From Chiridota heheva (lineage: Eukaryota > Echinodermata > Holothuroidea > Apodida > Chiridotidae), in contig JAIGNY010004524.1 of NCBI GenBank assembly GCA_020152595.1, forward strand, positions 271,001-335,000: a stretch of 64,000 bases of DNA. Reading direction: 5' to 3'. Made by a program: the position numbers and the translations under genes. Positions 35,443 through 48,325 of the stretch are shown here, piece after piece. The notes beneath the pieces are model-generated. The model made no database searches and had not been told where the DNA came from. It saw only the letters and a program-made list of their open reading frames with translations. Position 1 is the first letter of the stretch; every line of letters starts with the position of its first letter.

Positions 35443-38380
35443 CATCGCAGCATACCTGTGCAGGATGATACTGATCAATGGGCACACCTCCAAGGGATCA
35501 AGTTTCACAATCCCGAGAGAGCCAATGTGAGAATCCTGATTGGAAGCGACACACCAGAAGCCTTCTGGGTGTATGACCAACGAAGAGGACAAAGGAAGGA
35601 ACCTTATGCAGTTCGATCACCGTTAGGATGGACACTTCTGGGACCTACCACAAGGCGAAAGGAGACTTGTAAGACTTCTGCAGAAATCTTCCATGTATCA
35701 GCTGACAGCCAACTAAATGAACAAGTTAAACGCTTCTGGGAGATGGACTTTGCATGTGGACATAAGCAAGGCTATTCTGTCGAAGACAAGAAAGCAAAAT
35801 CGATCATGGAGAACACTATCAAGAAAGTGGAAGGCCATTATCAACTAGGTTTGCCATGGAGGCAATACCCACCAGCCTTGCCAAACAACAAGAAGTTAGC
35901 AGAAGTAAGACTTCAACACCTGAAGAAAAAGTTGAAGCGAGACCCGACACTCCACTCACAGTATAAAACTGCTGTCAAAGAGTACATAGAGAAAGGATAT
36001 GCCGAGGAAGTAGAGAAAGAAATGGAGGAATCAAACTCTGGAACAGTTTGGTATCTACCCCACCACCCGGTGATACATCCAATGAAGCCAGGAAAGGTTC
36101 GAGTAGTGTTCGATTGTGCAGCAAAGTACCAAGGTGTGGCACTCAATGACCACTTACTTTAAGGGCCAGATCTCATGAATAAGCTTGTGGGTGTTTTGAT
36201 GCGCTTCAGACAAGAGAGAGTCGCAATTGTTGCAGACATTGAAGGGATGTTTAATCAGGTGAGAGTGCCTCCATCTGATGCGAAGGCCTTGAGATTCCTG
36301 TGGTGGCCAGATGGAGATTTGGATAACAAACCACGAACATATGAAATGAGGGTTCATCTATTTGGCGCAACCTCTTCCCCCAGCTGCGCTTGCTTTGCAC
36401 TGCAAAGGACAGTCGAAGAAAACAAGGAAGACTTTGAAGCTGATGTTGGGCGAATTGTACTAGAGAACTTTTATGTCGACGACTGTTTGAAGTCGGTTCC
36501 TACAGCAGAAGAAGCTCTGCGGTTGATTCCCCAACTATGTGAACTGCTAAAAAGAGGTGGATTTAGACTAACCAAGTGGGTGTGCAACGAAAAAACGGTG
36601 CTTCACGCCATTCCACCAGCAGAGAGAGCCTCATCTCTTGTTGACCTAGATTTGGAACAACTGCCAATTGAAAGAACTCTCGGAGTTTTGGGGGATGTCA
36701 ACAAAGATAAATTCAGCTTCAGAGCAACTCATAAGAAGGTACAGCCAACAAGAAGAGGAATTCTTTCTGCTACAAGCTCCCTCTATGATCCTTTGGGGTT
36801 TGCGGCACCATTCATCTTACAAGCCATGATAAGATGTATGTGCTCAAGGGAAAGGATGGGATGAGCCTGTTGGCCAAGAGGAACTACAGAGATGGAATGA
36901 CTGGCTTGACGATACTTCTGTGCTGACTTCGGTCGAAATTGACAGGTGCTACAAACCAACTGACTACAAAAAAGTCAGGCACGACCTTCACTTATTCAGT
37001 GATGCGTCAGAGAAGGCGTATGCAGCTTGTGCGTATTTAAGAACAACCAACGGGGATGGAAGAACCCACTGTGCTCTTGTCATGGGCAAAGCAAGACTGA
37101 GTCCTCTAAAGAGAATGACAATCCCAAGGTTGGAGTTGTCAGCTGCTGTTCTTGCCACGAAAGTTAGCAGTATCATCAAGGATGAATTAAGATTAAAAGT
37201 CCAAACCGTCACCTACTGGACAGACTCCACATCGGTTCTGAGGTATGTAAACAACGAAAGCAGGAGATTTCGCACCTTCGTGGCAAACAGAGTTGCAGAG
37301 ATACATGAGGTCAGTGAGCCAAGTCAATGGAGATATGTAGACACTGGACGGAACCCTGCTGATGATGGCTCCCGGGGTGTCAAGGCTGAAAATTTGTTAC
37401 GATGGATCAACGGCCCAGAATTTCTTCGTAAAGATGAACGTGAGTGGCCTGTCTCTCCGCTTACTGCTGAAAAAGATGGTGAAATTTTCCTGGAAGAGGA
37501 GAAAGTGGATCCAGAAAGCAAGAAAGCACAAGTCTTTGCTACATGTGTTGAAGACTCCATCGATGCACTTCTAACACAATACTCATCATGGAATCGCATG
37601 AGACGCGGGGTCGGGTGGATACTGAGATTCAAAGCGTTCCTGAAAGCCAAGGTAAAGGGATGCAACGACTTTCGAAGGGACGACCTCACAGCAAGTGAAC
37701 TCCAGTTTGCAGAAAGAGAGATAATGAGATACGTCCAAAGAACATTGCTTCCAGGTTTAGACTGTACCAAAGTGGGGAAGAACACCTCAAACCCCGGATT
37801 GGAGAAACTATGTCCAGTCGAAACCAACGGACTATGGCGTGTCGGTGGGAGACTGAATAGGGCTCCAATACCAGAAGAAAAGAAACACCCTGTCATTTTG
37901 CCAAACAAACACCATGTGACTAAATTATTAATCACTCACTATCATCAAGTTGTAGGACACTCAGGAGCAGGGATGACATGGACAGCCCTTAGAGAAAATT
38001 ATTGGATAATCAAGGGTGGAGCGGCTGTGCGTAAAGTTATAGGAAATTGCCTGCTTTGTAAGAGAAGGAATGCACGTCATGGTCAACAATTGATGGCTGA
38101 TTTGCCTAATGAACGCGTAACGTCAGACAAACCTCCTTTTTACTTCACAGGGATTGATTACTTTGGGCCTTTCTACGTCAAACAGGGACGCAGTCAAGTC
38201 AAGAGATATGGATGCATATTCACGTGTATGGCAAGTAGAGCAGTGCACCTAGAACTGTCACATTCTTTAGATACAGATTCATTCATACATGCACTGAGGC
38301 GATTTATCAATAGGAGAGGATTCCCGGAGAAGATCTTTAGTGACAACGGATCAAACTTTAAGGAGCTTACAAGGAGCTGA
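35443..38380 (+). pseudogene. pol: BEL-1 pol: RT, RNase H and integrase core
   Basis: From 35443 the frame encodes the BEL-type linker (LIGSDTPEAFWVYDQRRG) and RT: KVRVVFDCAAKY, ADIEGMFNQVRV and the FYVDD box (about 36469-36483). RNase H begins at HLFSDASEKAYAAC (about 36988) with YWTDSTSVLRYV and NPADDGSRG. Integrase has an HYHQVVGHSG...CLLCKRR zinc region (about 37938-38070), the first Asp in GIDYFGPF (about 38152) and the second in FSDNGSNF (about 38336). Breaks: TAA at 36160-36162, a shift between about 36825 and 36864, and a one-base loss near 38362. Confidence 0.93.
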
Positions 38381-39045
38381 AGGACAGTCTGTCTCAACTG
38401 AATTCAACCAAAGTACAACGTTTCCTTGCGCAAAGAGGCATTGAGTGGAGATTCAATCCACCTACAGCAAGCCACATGGGCGGAGTATGGGAGCGTATAA
38501 TTCGTTCCGTTCGTAAGATCTTGGGCAGTCTACTACGTCAACAGACAGTAACGGATGAGTCGTTGACAACATTGATGACTGAAGTTGAGGCCATCTTGAA
38601 TTCGAGACCGCTGACCCAGTTGAGTATGGACCCAAAGGACGATCAACCATTGACGCCAAATCATCTGCTCCTTCTCCGAAGCAATCCATGTTTACCCCCT
38701 GGAACATTTGTCAAAGAAGACAGCTACAACCACAGACGTTGGCGACAGGTTCAGTACTTAGCTGACCAATTTTGGAGAAGATGGGTTAAAGAGTACATGC
38801 CACTCTTACAAACCAGACAAAGGTGGACAAAACCTAAAAGAAATTTTGCTATCAATGACTTGGTACTCGTAATGGACGATAGCACGTCAAGTGGTCAGTG
38901 GCCATTGGGTCGCGTTGTGACCACATATCCCGACAGACAAGGATATGTCACAACCGTAGAAGTCAGAGTTGGTCTAAAGTTTTACAAGAGACCAATCTCG
39001 AAGCTTTGTTTGCTCGAGGCAGCTGAGAATGTAGTGAAGTCCTAG
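38381..39045 (+). pseudogene. pol: BEL-1 integrase C-terminal part
   Basis: After the shift near 38362 the coding sequence goes on in another frame with the third catalytic residue in [14 protein letters not shown] (about 38476-38515), then [22 protein letters not shown] and a DUF5641-type end ([20 protein letters not shown]) to a TAG at 39043-39045. Confidence 0.9.
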
Positions 39046-39292
39046 ATTTGATTAGTTACAGTCTTCTCGTGAAGACATTGTGTACACAGTGTAGATAAGT
39101 TGTATCATTTAGGTTTATGGGTGTTCGGAGTTATACGAGAGTTGTGAAGTTAGCACTAAGATATCAGCGACGTTGTAGTTGTGCTGGTCATAGCCTAAGT
39201 TGTTTATGTCATTGGTATTGGGAAGGTAGATGCCGCCACTCTTTGGTAGTTGAAGAAATTAGTGCTTTAGGAGGACTAATTTGGGGCCGGTA
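39046..39292 (+). other. BEL-1 3' untranslated segment
   Basis: About 250 bp between the pol stop and the 3' LTR. A purine-rich AGGAGGA lies about 20 bp before the LTR, but no clear polypurine tract touches it. Confidence 0.6.
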
Positions 39293-40154
39293 TGTTGCGG
39301 CATTTTGTAATATAATAGCGCCATCCTTTTTACAGTCGAAAATCTCAAAGAATGATTAAGTCTGGACAAATAATGCTCTTAAGAAAGTAACAAGTTTTGC
39401 TTAATTTGAGAGAGTCGTGGTGGTCAAATAGTCGGTAAGTTGTAATCCTATTCATAATAGTTATCTTTCGTCGGTTAAGATTTACATGTGTCAGTTTTAT
39501 GGTGTTTTATCAACAATTTAAAGTCATCGTTGATATTCGAGTCGTACTAACGTTATATGGGAATTGCAGTACAATGACCCGTAGGTAACTGACCCCTTTA
39601 CGATCTATAATTCCTTGAATTTATGACAAATTCACCTTTCTAATCATCGTTAAATTATATATGATATTCATATTTCATGTTAAGCTGTTCATTTGGAACA
39701 CGAGTTGTAATGGGGTGGTGAATTGGGTTCCGTTTGTGCGATTATTATGTAAGGTCATGAACGAGTGCTTGATGACTCGTTATGATTAGGTCAAGCCACG
39801 CCGTGAATTGGTGGCGCTATACAGAAAATGTGTATTTTGGTCTCCCCAGCTGAAAATAAGACTCTGAATGAGGGCGACATTGCAGAATGTATTACGATGT
39901 TAGTAGCTTTGCGATTGGAATGAGGGAGACGTTTCAGAATATTTTCACCATTATCGTAGAGGGTACCATTCATTTTAGATCAATGTTTATATTAATTTAG
40001 CATGCGTTACAGACAAGTATTTAAGAAGTGTATTCGTGTTTATATCTTCACAGTGAACCGTGTTGCACAGAACAGAAAATAAAGAAACAAAGAAATGCAA
40101 TAAGCTGTGTAAACGAGTTTTACTTTAAGACCCTCTGTAGTCAAAGAATCTACA
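39293..40154 (+). repeat. BEL-1 3' LTR
   Basis: A nearly identical direct repeat of 32503-33370, differing by a shorter C-run, a missing A and about four substitutions. Confidence 0.96.
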
Positions 40155-41045
40155 TCAGGGTATACGCGCTTTACAAGTAGCTGCAATCTCTTCAGGACTA
40201 CTTTAGCAAATGCTTTTCCCACGAAACATAGGAGAGATATTCCTCGGTAGTTATTGCAGTCAGAGCGGTCCCCTTTGTTGTTGTAGAGGGTGACTATGTT
40301 GGCGTCACGCATGTCCTCGGGCACTGTCATCGGCACAGTTCCTTGCACCCAGCACTGACAAAGGATTTTGTGAAGTGGATTGAGTGTAGCTGGTTTGCCA
40401 CACTGGAGCTGGGAGATCCTCCATGACCTGATGACTGGAAGGCTTGTTGTGTTACTGAGAACCTCGTCAATCACATTTCTTTCTCTAGGGTAGAGCTCTG
40501 CTCAGCCCATTGTTCCATATGTCGGCTGCGATCATTGATAATCTCACCTGTGGCTGACTTCAGTAATTGTTTTTATTGAGCTGGGTCTGAAGTCCTTCTT
40601 CATGCACACATACGTACCCCGTATGTTTCCTCAATCAGCCGAGCACTGAATTTTTTAACAAAGGTTTTACCAGTAGACATTTGCGCAACGTCTAGCAGTT
40701 CTGAGCGTTGTTTCTTGCTGTTTGCAGAGCTGCAAGAGACTTGGACAGTTGGATGTGGGTTCTCTCTTTTCCAGTTGGTCCGGGATTCCTGCTTTGCTTG
40801 GATTACAGGCTCAAACACATCAGATTTTCCTCAAACCAGTCTGGATTCTGTCGTTCTTTCTTCCCGAAGGCGGATAGTGCTGCGCCGTGGGTGGTGGCAC
40901 GGAGAGATCCCCACATGTCTTCTGCTGAAGGCATTGAGAATAGGAAGTTAGCTAGAGAATTTCTGACAGTGTCTATAAACATTTCTCTTTGTTCTGGGTC
41001 TGAGGTTTTGTCTGTATTGATAATTTTTCTTAAAATCAAAATCAA
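40155..41045 (-). pseudogene. LINE-A, N-terminal RT half (5' of the BEL insertion)
   Basis: On the minus strand a frame from 40474 reads MIDEVLSN and VPMTVPEDMRDANIVTLYNN, then KGDRSDCNNYRGISLL and KAFAKVVLKRLQ, and reaches VKRVYP at the insertion point; the RT continues in 31445-32502. Upstream pieces up to 41045 (GKKERQNPDWFEENL and KQESRTNWKREN) fit the linker between endonuclease and RT. The endonuclease is absent. The continuation across the BEL insertion shows one LINE copy split in two. Confidence 0.85.
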
Positions 41046-41345
41046 TTAGAGGCCAAGCCCTGGTGGGTCCAAGGTGCGAAGCCCCGGAAGCTTTGAAGAT
41101 TCCTTGATCTAGATGCCGGAAATGACTTAAAATTATACCCAAATTTCAGTGAAGTACACTGTACACAGGTACATGCAGACATGAGGACACATACATTTAC
41201 AACAGTTCGATTGCAATTAAAAAAATCAATCTTTTTATTTTAAAGTTAAATTCAATCAGGGGCGAAGCCCTGGTAGGGTCCAGGGGCGCAGCCCTAAAGA
41301 TTCCGTTATTTTGATTCCCCAAATGGCTTAGAATATTATAAAAAT
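41046..41345. repeat. Dispersed repeat fragments with GGTCCAGGGGCGAAGCCC-like motifs
   Basis: Two diverged copies (about 41050-41090 and 41255-41305) of a GC-rich phrase, also seen near 53035-53100, each embedded in AT-rich sequence. They are probably ends or internal parts of an unclassified DNA element. Confidence 0.55.
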
Positions 41346-42233
41346 TTCATTGCAGTTTACAAAAGGACCCATGCAGTTTCAAAAGTTCATTTGACTGTTT
41401 GATAAAAAGCATAAAAACAATAAAACGTTTTTTTTTAATAATTCTAGCACGTTTTAAAACGGAGCTGAACAGCTCTCTGCTCAATTTGAGGAAATCATCT
41501 AGAGAATAGAGAATGAGCTGTCTCAAGAAACGATTGTGTGAAGGAAAATTGAAATTATTATAGTCTGAAGTACAAAAAAAATTTTGCTCTTTTTTAGACG
41601 TGTTAGATTAGTGTCTTAACACGTTGTAGGGTTTCTGCGAGTGACACTTTGACAGTCTGAACACGGAACGCGAAACGTCGGCATCGGGATTAGGGGGTGA
41701 AGTTCATGAAAGCATTTGGACTAGTTCCCTTCTTTAAAGGATTTGGAGTTTAGTCTGGTTTTAGATTTTAGACAACAAAATGAGAAAATCAGACGCTTGA
41801 TACTAAAAAACTATTTCTTAAAATTTAATTCTCGAAATTTATAAGAATCAATTTGTAGATGTATAAAACTAATGGTGTCAGTTCCAAATGTCAGAGCTGA
41901 GATATTGAACATCTAGGCTATTGTAAATCAAAACATGATAACAAAAAGAAAAAACAGACATATTGTTGACATTCCTTTTCGGAACTGCGGTCTGTAACAT
42001 AATTATTGCCTATCCATGGACCTAGAAATTTTAATTGGCAGATTACGAAGCATGGAACACCTTTCATGCATAGGGCTTAGGGCCCTTTCTTGTGCGTGGT
42101 CAATGGGTTTAATGGGGTTGAGGTGCTTTTAGGCTTACAAAATTGGAAAACTGCACGCTCGATGCGAATTAGCAATTCATAATTATCTGATACAGTAATA
42201 GGCATAAACTGACCAGTGTGTGATAAACGAAGC
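41346..42233. other. Non-coding spacer
   Basis: No gene is recognised. Confidence 0.45.
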
Positions 42234-42419
42234 CAGTGGCGTGGCGGGTCATGTTTCACTGGGGGCAAGAACATTTTGGCGCCCCCTTCCCCACCCCCCC
42301 CCCCCTTCCGAAATAAAAAATGCTCTTAAGTAAAACGAGCAAATAGATCTAAATTGGCACGCACCGTTTAAATGGCACCGTTTACGAAATTGCATTAAAA
42401 CATTGTTTCAAATCTAGGG

Positions 42420-43130
42420 ACAAAGAAAATTTCCCCAAAATGTCGAAATTAAAGGAAACTTCCGCAGAATAGAGGAAGATTCCCAAAACTGAAGAGAAAC
42501 TAAATTTTGAAGAAAATATCACTAAAATGAAGGAAATTCCACACTCATTGATGAAAACTTCCTAAATATCGAAGAAAACATCCTGAAAATAATTGAATTT
42601 TTGTACAAAAATGAGCAAATTTTCCAAAAAATAAAGGAAATTTTCTAAGAATGAAGGAAAATTCCCGAAAATTGAAAAAAACTTACCAATTTCCGGAAAA
42701 TGAAGGCAATTTCCGAAATTTGCAAACAAAAATTTAAAAACTTCCGCAGAATAAAGGAAATTTTCCAAAATTAGAAGAAAATTTCTTAAATATTAAAAAA
42801 ATTATTCCGAAATTGAATGAAATCTCACGAAAATGGAGGCAAATTTTCCAGAAAATAAAACAAAAAATCCCCAAAATTGAAGAAAAGCTTTCTGAAAATT
42901 GAATACAATTTTTGCAGAATGAAGGAAATTTTCCGAAAATGTAACAAAATTTCTTAAATATTGAAGAAAATTTTTCGAAAATAAAGGAAATTTCACCCAA
43001 ATTGAAGCGAATATTCCCAATAATGAAGGAAATTTTTCGAAAATGAAGGAAATTTTTCCAAAATTGAAGAAATACTTCCTACATATTGAAGAAAATATTC
43101 CTAAAATGAAGGAATTTTTCGAAAATTTGC
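42420..43130. repeat. Degenerate array of GAAGGAAATTTTCCGAAAATT-like units
   Basis: More than 20 diverged units of about 25-32 bp built from GAAGGAAATT, TTCCGAAAAT and TTGAAGAAAA. Phe-rich open frames on the minus strand result from this and are not genes. Confidence 0.8.
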
Positions 43131-43785
43131 TTAAAATTGTGTTAACTCTATCCAATAGGCATGATATAGGAGCGAAGGCCGCGAAGAACCGGTGGGGACC
43201 CAAGGATTATCAGTAAACCCGGGCCTACGTTTTTTTATTTTTTTTATTTTTGATGGCAGAACAGCAGGAAAGGGCTTTCAAATGTGTCATAACTATGCGG
43301 CGAAGCTGCAGGTAGGGGCGCTGGGGATAGCAGAACAATTTTGGCTTGAGCAGAAGATTGCTTAAAATCGTGTCAAATCTACACTAAGATTAGTTAAAAG
43401 GATTATATATTTTGGAACGAATGTTCAAATGTAGAATCTCATTGACCAGTTGACTACAATATGTGTCTAGGGATGGTTTTCATATTTTTGAAGTAAGAAT
43501 AAAGCTTTGAGAGAAAACATTTACAGCATTGAGAATAACAATTTTATAAGAATATATTCTCAAGACAATTTTTGCGCCCCTGTGAGCATTCGGCGCCCTT
43601 TCGAAAAGCTTCTTCAAATTGCTGCCCTTCATGGGTAGATATTAAAGAGGCGAAATCGTCATATGTGCACAATATTTAGAATTCCTTTCAAATTTGTTGA
43701 TATGTTGAAATTTTGCTGCGCGATTCGTTGTCTCGTATTGCAAGGTATATAGTTATTTAAAACGCTTTGAAAGTCAGCACACGAG

Positions 43786-43866
43786 ATAGCCCAGATAAAT
43801 TGCGGCGATCGCAAAGAACGTTGTTTTCAAATTATGTCGTGAGTTCAAGCCCCGGTAGAATCGTTT
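43786..43866 (+). repeat. tRNA-like segment (possible SINE head)
   Basis: GATAGCCCAGATAAATTG resembles an A box and GAGTTCAAGCCCC a B box about 50 bp later, with CCCCGG following. Folding as a functional tRNA was not established. Confidence 0.4.
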
Positions 43867-44480
43867 ATCTTCTCTTATTTTTTCTCAGTAATTTTCATTT
43901 GGTGACTATCATTGTAGTATTATAATACTAAAATTTCACTTTCGCTTTCTGACAAAAAAGCATTGAAAAAAACAGATAAGTTTCTCGTCACAGTAACGTA
44001 ATGCGCTGTGTATGTAATTCTGCACACAAAACGCACATGCTAGTGTCTGGCTGTACTGTGTGGTACAAACAGACAGAGAATCGGATCTTGCCTTCACAAC
44101 CGGAAGTGACGTCAAAATATAGTATCCCCTATTTGTATCGTATTTTACTGAGACGAACCTCCCTCTTTAAATATTGCTGACCAGCTATCTCCATGCATCT
44201 TCTATTGTCCAGGTGCGAAATCCAGTTGCCAATGTTGCGTTTGGAGTAAAATCACCGAAAGTTTGGTCTTTTCTGTGAAAAATGTATGCGCTTTTGGACG
44301 ACAAAAATGGAATATTACGTGCAAGTAGTATATAAGAAGAAGTTATTGATTAACTAAATTTTCCCAGTGCCTAAAAAGATATATTTTCGGGACGATTTTG
44401 ACGCCCCCTTGAGCATTCGGCGCCCTCTTAAAAAGCTTCGCAGGGAAAGTTCCCCGGCTCCCCGTGCCACCACGCCACTG

Positions 44481-46030
44481 ATACGAACCCGATTGACGTC
44501 GGTTCCAAAATAATCTTTTACGCTATATTATTTCTAACTTCAATAAGAAGATTTTAAATCGCTGCACAAAAGAACGCTATACTAGAGTAGTTTACTTTAG
44601 AGTCGGTCCAGAGCGAACTTGCTCCTGAATGCCTGAAGCCCTGCGATAAAAATTTCCAAATTTGGAGGTTTTTGCTTGTGTCTGCATTAGCCAAGTCTTT
44701 GTAAAAGATTGGTTTGACCGGATTAAGTTAATCGGATATAAGATTAAATTACTAAGATTAAAATTCATCAAGAGTAAAACAATCCACGCAAAAGGCGATA
44801 TGAAATTTTCTATGTACAGACAGACAGACGTAATGATAGGATTTATCTAAGAATGGGACCATCAAACAGTTTGACAGTCAGACAGTATAGGCAAGGAGCT
44901 TCTACACAGAAGAAGCTCCTTGGTATAGGCCTACTGCTGAAGGAAGGATTTATGATGTTGCTTTGTCATGGCTTCCCATTCTGCCATTTTAGCAGTTCAG
45001 ATTGCATACCGACAGATCCTTTAAAGAGACAAAGAAGTATGCAGAGCAACACAAAAGGTATATCAATATTATTTCGTTGCATGTCATTATATGTTGGCAA
45101 TTTTGCATTCACCTTCTTCAAAATATGAAGGAGATTCCAACGTAATCTTATTATCAAATCAGCCCTTCCTTATGCCTTACCAGCAGACCAGTCACCTCCC
45201 ATGCATTTTATCAAAATTGCAAGCAGACTTGAACCCATCATTGATGGCAGATATTACCCATTTTGGTGCTCTTTAACTCCGCACTAACAGACTAAGGCAC
45301 TTTGCAAAAATTGAAAATATCTTAAATATGCTTTCCTCGGGCAAAGCGAATTGATAGGGTGATTGGGACGTACTAATTGATAAAGCGGGCATTAAGGAGT
45401 GCATCGCCGGTGGTATTCACTGCAAGTGTCAGTCGCAAATGGGGCCCAGCGTGGGAGCCGTCCGTTGACCAAGTGTAAAACAAAGCGTTACTGAATCGTG
45501 ACTGTATTCTCTACATGGGTTGGGTAAATATTTTAAAACAGCAGAGTGAACGATTATTGTTAAATCCTCTCCGTTTTAATATAATCTCAGATTTCTCAAA
45601 GGAAAGATATTGCTAGTAACTAAAATGCGAACGGAAGAATATCAGGAAAAACTATGGACACGAATCCCTCATTCAGGATTACAATCAAACAATTTCTTTC
45701 TTAGTTTCTGACTGTCGGACTCTCATCAACCCTCATACATTCAAGAAAGGGTGTTAATGTCATATAAACAGTTGGCCTGCCTTTATCTCTCAATTTAAAG
45801 GATTATTTCATTGCAGTCAAGCAAGTTTAACTTATACGAAAGAAGACTTTAAACTGTTAAAAGAAACAAAATGGTGAAGAATCCGTTCAAAAATCTTTTT
45901 CCGTTAAGGAGATATTCAAGTTTAATCTGTCTTATACCTCTACTATGCAGACTATCATACGGTGGAACTGGGGGGAACAGGAGGTACGGGCACCCACTTT
46001 TCTCTCAAGTTTAAAAAGTGCCCTTTTACA
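44481..46030. other. Non-coding region
   Basis: No convincing gene. A perfect 12 bp hairpin lies at 44892-44922. Short open frames here lack any recognisable motif. Confidence 0.45.
44892..44922. repeat. Perfect inverted repeat, 12-bp stem
   Basis: CAAGGAGCTTCT and AGAAGCTCCTTG around the loop ACACAGA. Confidence 0.85.
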
Positions 46031-46031
46031 G

Positions 46032-47480
<1,449 letters not shown>

Positions 47481-47904
47481 AGATTGGCACCCTTATCCTC
47501 ACATTATTGACAACTGTGGGTTACCGGTAATGTATTTTATGGAAAATTTATTTAACTTTTATACTATATGAATTATTATTCCTCGAACTTTCTAGCCATA
47601 CTAGATGCTGTTTTACTACATTCCTGTCATATCCAATGCTCTTTAAGCCACAAAATCGCAGGACAAAATATGATGGAATACATACAGACTGACAGACATA
47701 AAAAAATCAGTGAGGCTATGAGTATGACACTCACAACTAGTCTGATTTCAGTCGTTTTTACACAAAAAATATCAAACTTTATTTAAACTTAGATATCTCC
47801 TTAGCGGAATAAGGTGTTTAAATGCTTTCTTCACCATTTTGTTCTTTTTGAAGATGCACTTTCCTTACCCCTGAACTGATCCTTTAAGCGAAATTTGATT
47901 TCCG
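47481..47904. other. Non-coding spacer
   Basis: No gene is recognised. The segment near 47780-47880 (ATATCTCC..AACGGAATA) resembles 55400-55490. Confidence 0.5.
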
Positions 47905-48145
47905 CCGACGACGAGTGAACACACATTTACAATGACGGGGTCGTCGCCTGCGTATTTGGTTATGATAGTAACAATGCTATCACGAAACGCTTAATACGAC
48001 GCGGACGAGAACACAGGTACGACGTACGGACAGACATAACATCGACAATCAAGTCAATATCCACGGCCTTTGATAAGCAGTTGTGGTACACCGGTGTGTC
48101 TACCCACCCCAGGCTTGAAGCCAGGGCCACGTGGTCTGTAGACAG
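47905..48145 (-). mobile_element. SINE copy 3
   Basis: It has the same body as copies 1 and 2 (CAATGACGGGGTCGTCGCCT, GCTATCACGAAACGCTTAAT, GGACAGACATAACATCGACA) and a B-box-like GGCTTCAAGCC on the minus strand. Confidence 0.8.
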
Positions 48146-48325
48146 GTATGATAACCAGTTGTGGTACACTGGTGTGTCTACCCAGGGAGATAACCAGTTG
48201 TGGTACACTGGTGTGTCTACCCAGGGAGATAAGCAGTTGTGGTACACTGGCGTGTCTACCCAGGGAGATAAGCAGTTGTGGTACACTGGTGTGTCTACCC
48301 ACCCCAGGGGTGTCTACCCAACCCA
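48146..48325. repeat. 39-bp tandem repeat derived from the SINE
   Basis: Four units of GATAACCAGTTGTGGTACAC plus TGGTGTGTCTACCCAGGGA, nearly identical. The same sequence occurs once inside the adjacent SINE at 48071-48105, so the array grew out of it. Confidence 0.9.

Larger units (their letters stand above)
32503..40154 (+). mobile_element. BEL-1: BEL/Pao LTR retrotransposon, full length, defective
   Basis: 7.65 kb with LTRs of 868 and 862 bp starting TGTTGCGG and ending ATCTACA, a perfect 5 bp duplication TCAGG, and one gag-pol frame in BEL/Pao order (DUF1759-type gag, zinc knuckles, protease, RT, RNase H, integrase). By eye the LTRs differ at about half a dozen sites, which marks it as the youngest element here. 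Two stops and two one-base shifts break gag-pol. Confidence 0.96.
42234..44480. mobile_element. 2.25-kb non-autonomous TIR element (hAT-like)
   Basis: The left end CAGTGGCGTGGCGGGTCATG and the right end CCGTGCCACCACGCCACTG form inverted repeats with CAGTGGCGTGG in common. GGCGCCC phrases recur near both ends (42279, 43586, 44401, 44420). The flanking octamers AACGAAGC and TACGAACC agree at six of eight positions. No transposase frame lies inside. Confidence 0.6.

Noticed and set aside
42562..43203. Phe-rich hydrophobic proteins on the minus strand
   Set aside because: They are produced by the degenerate GAAGGAAATTTTCC array.
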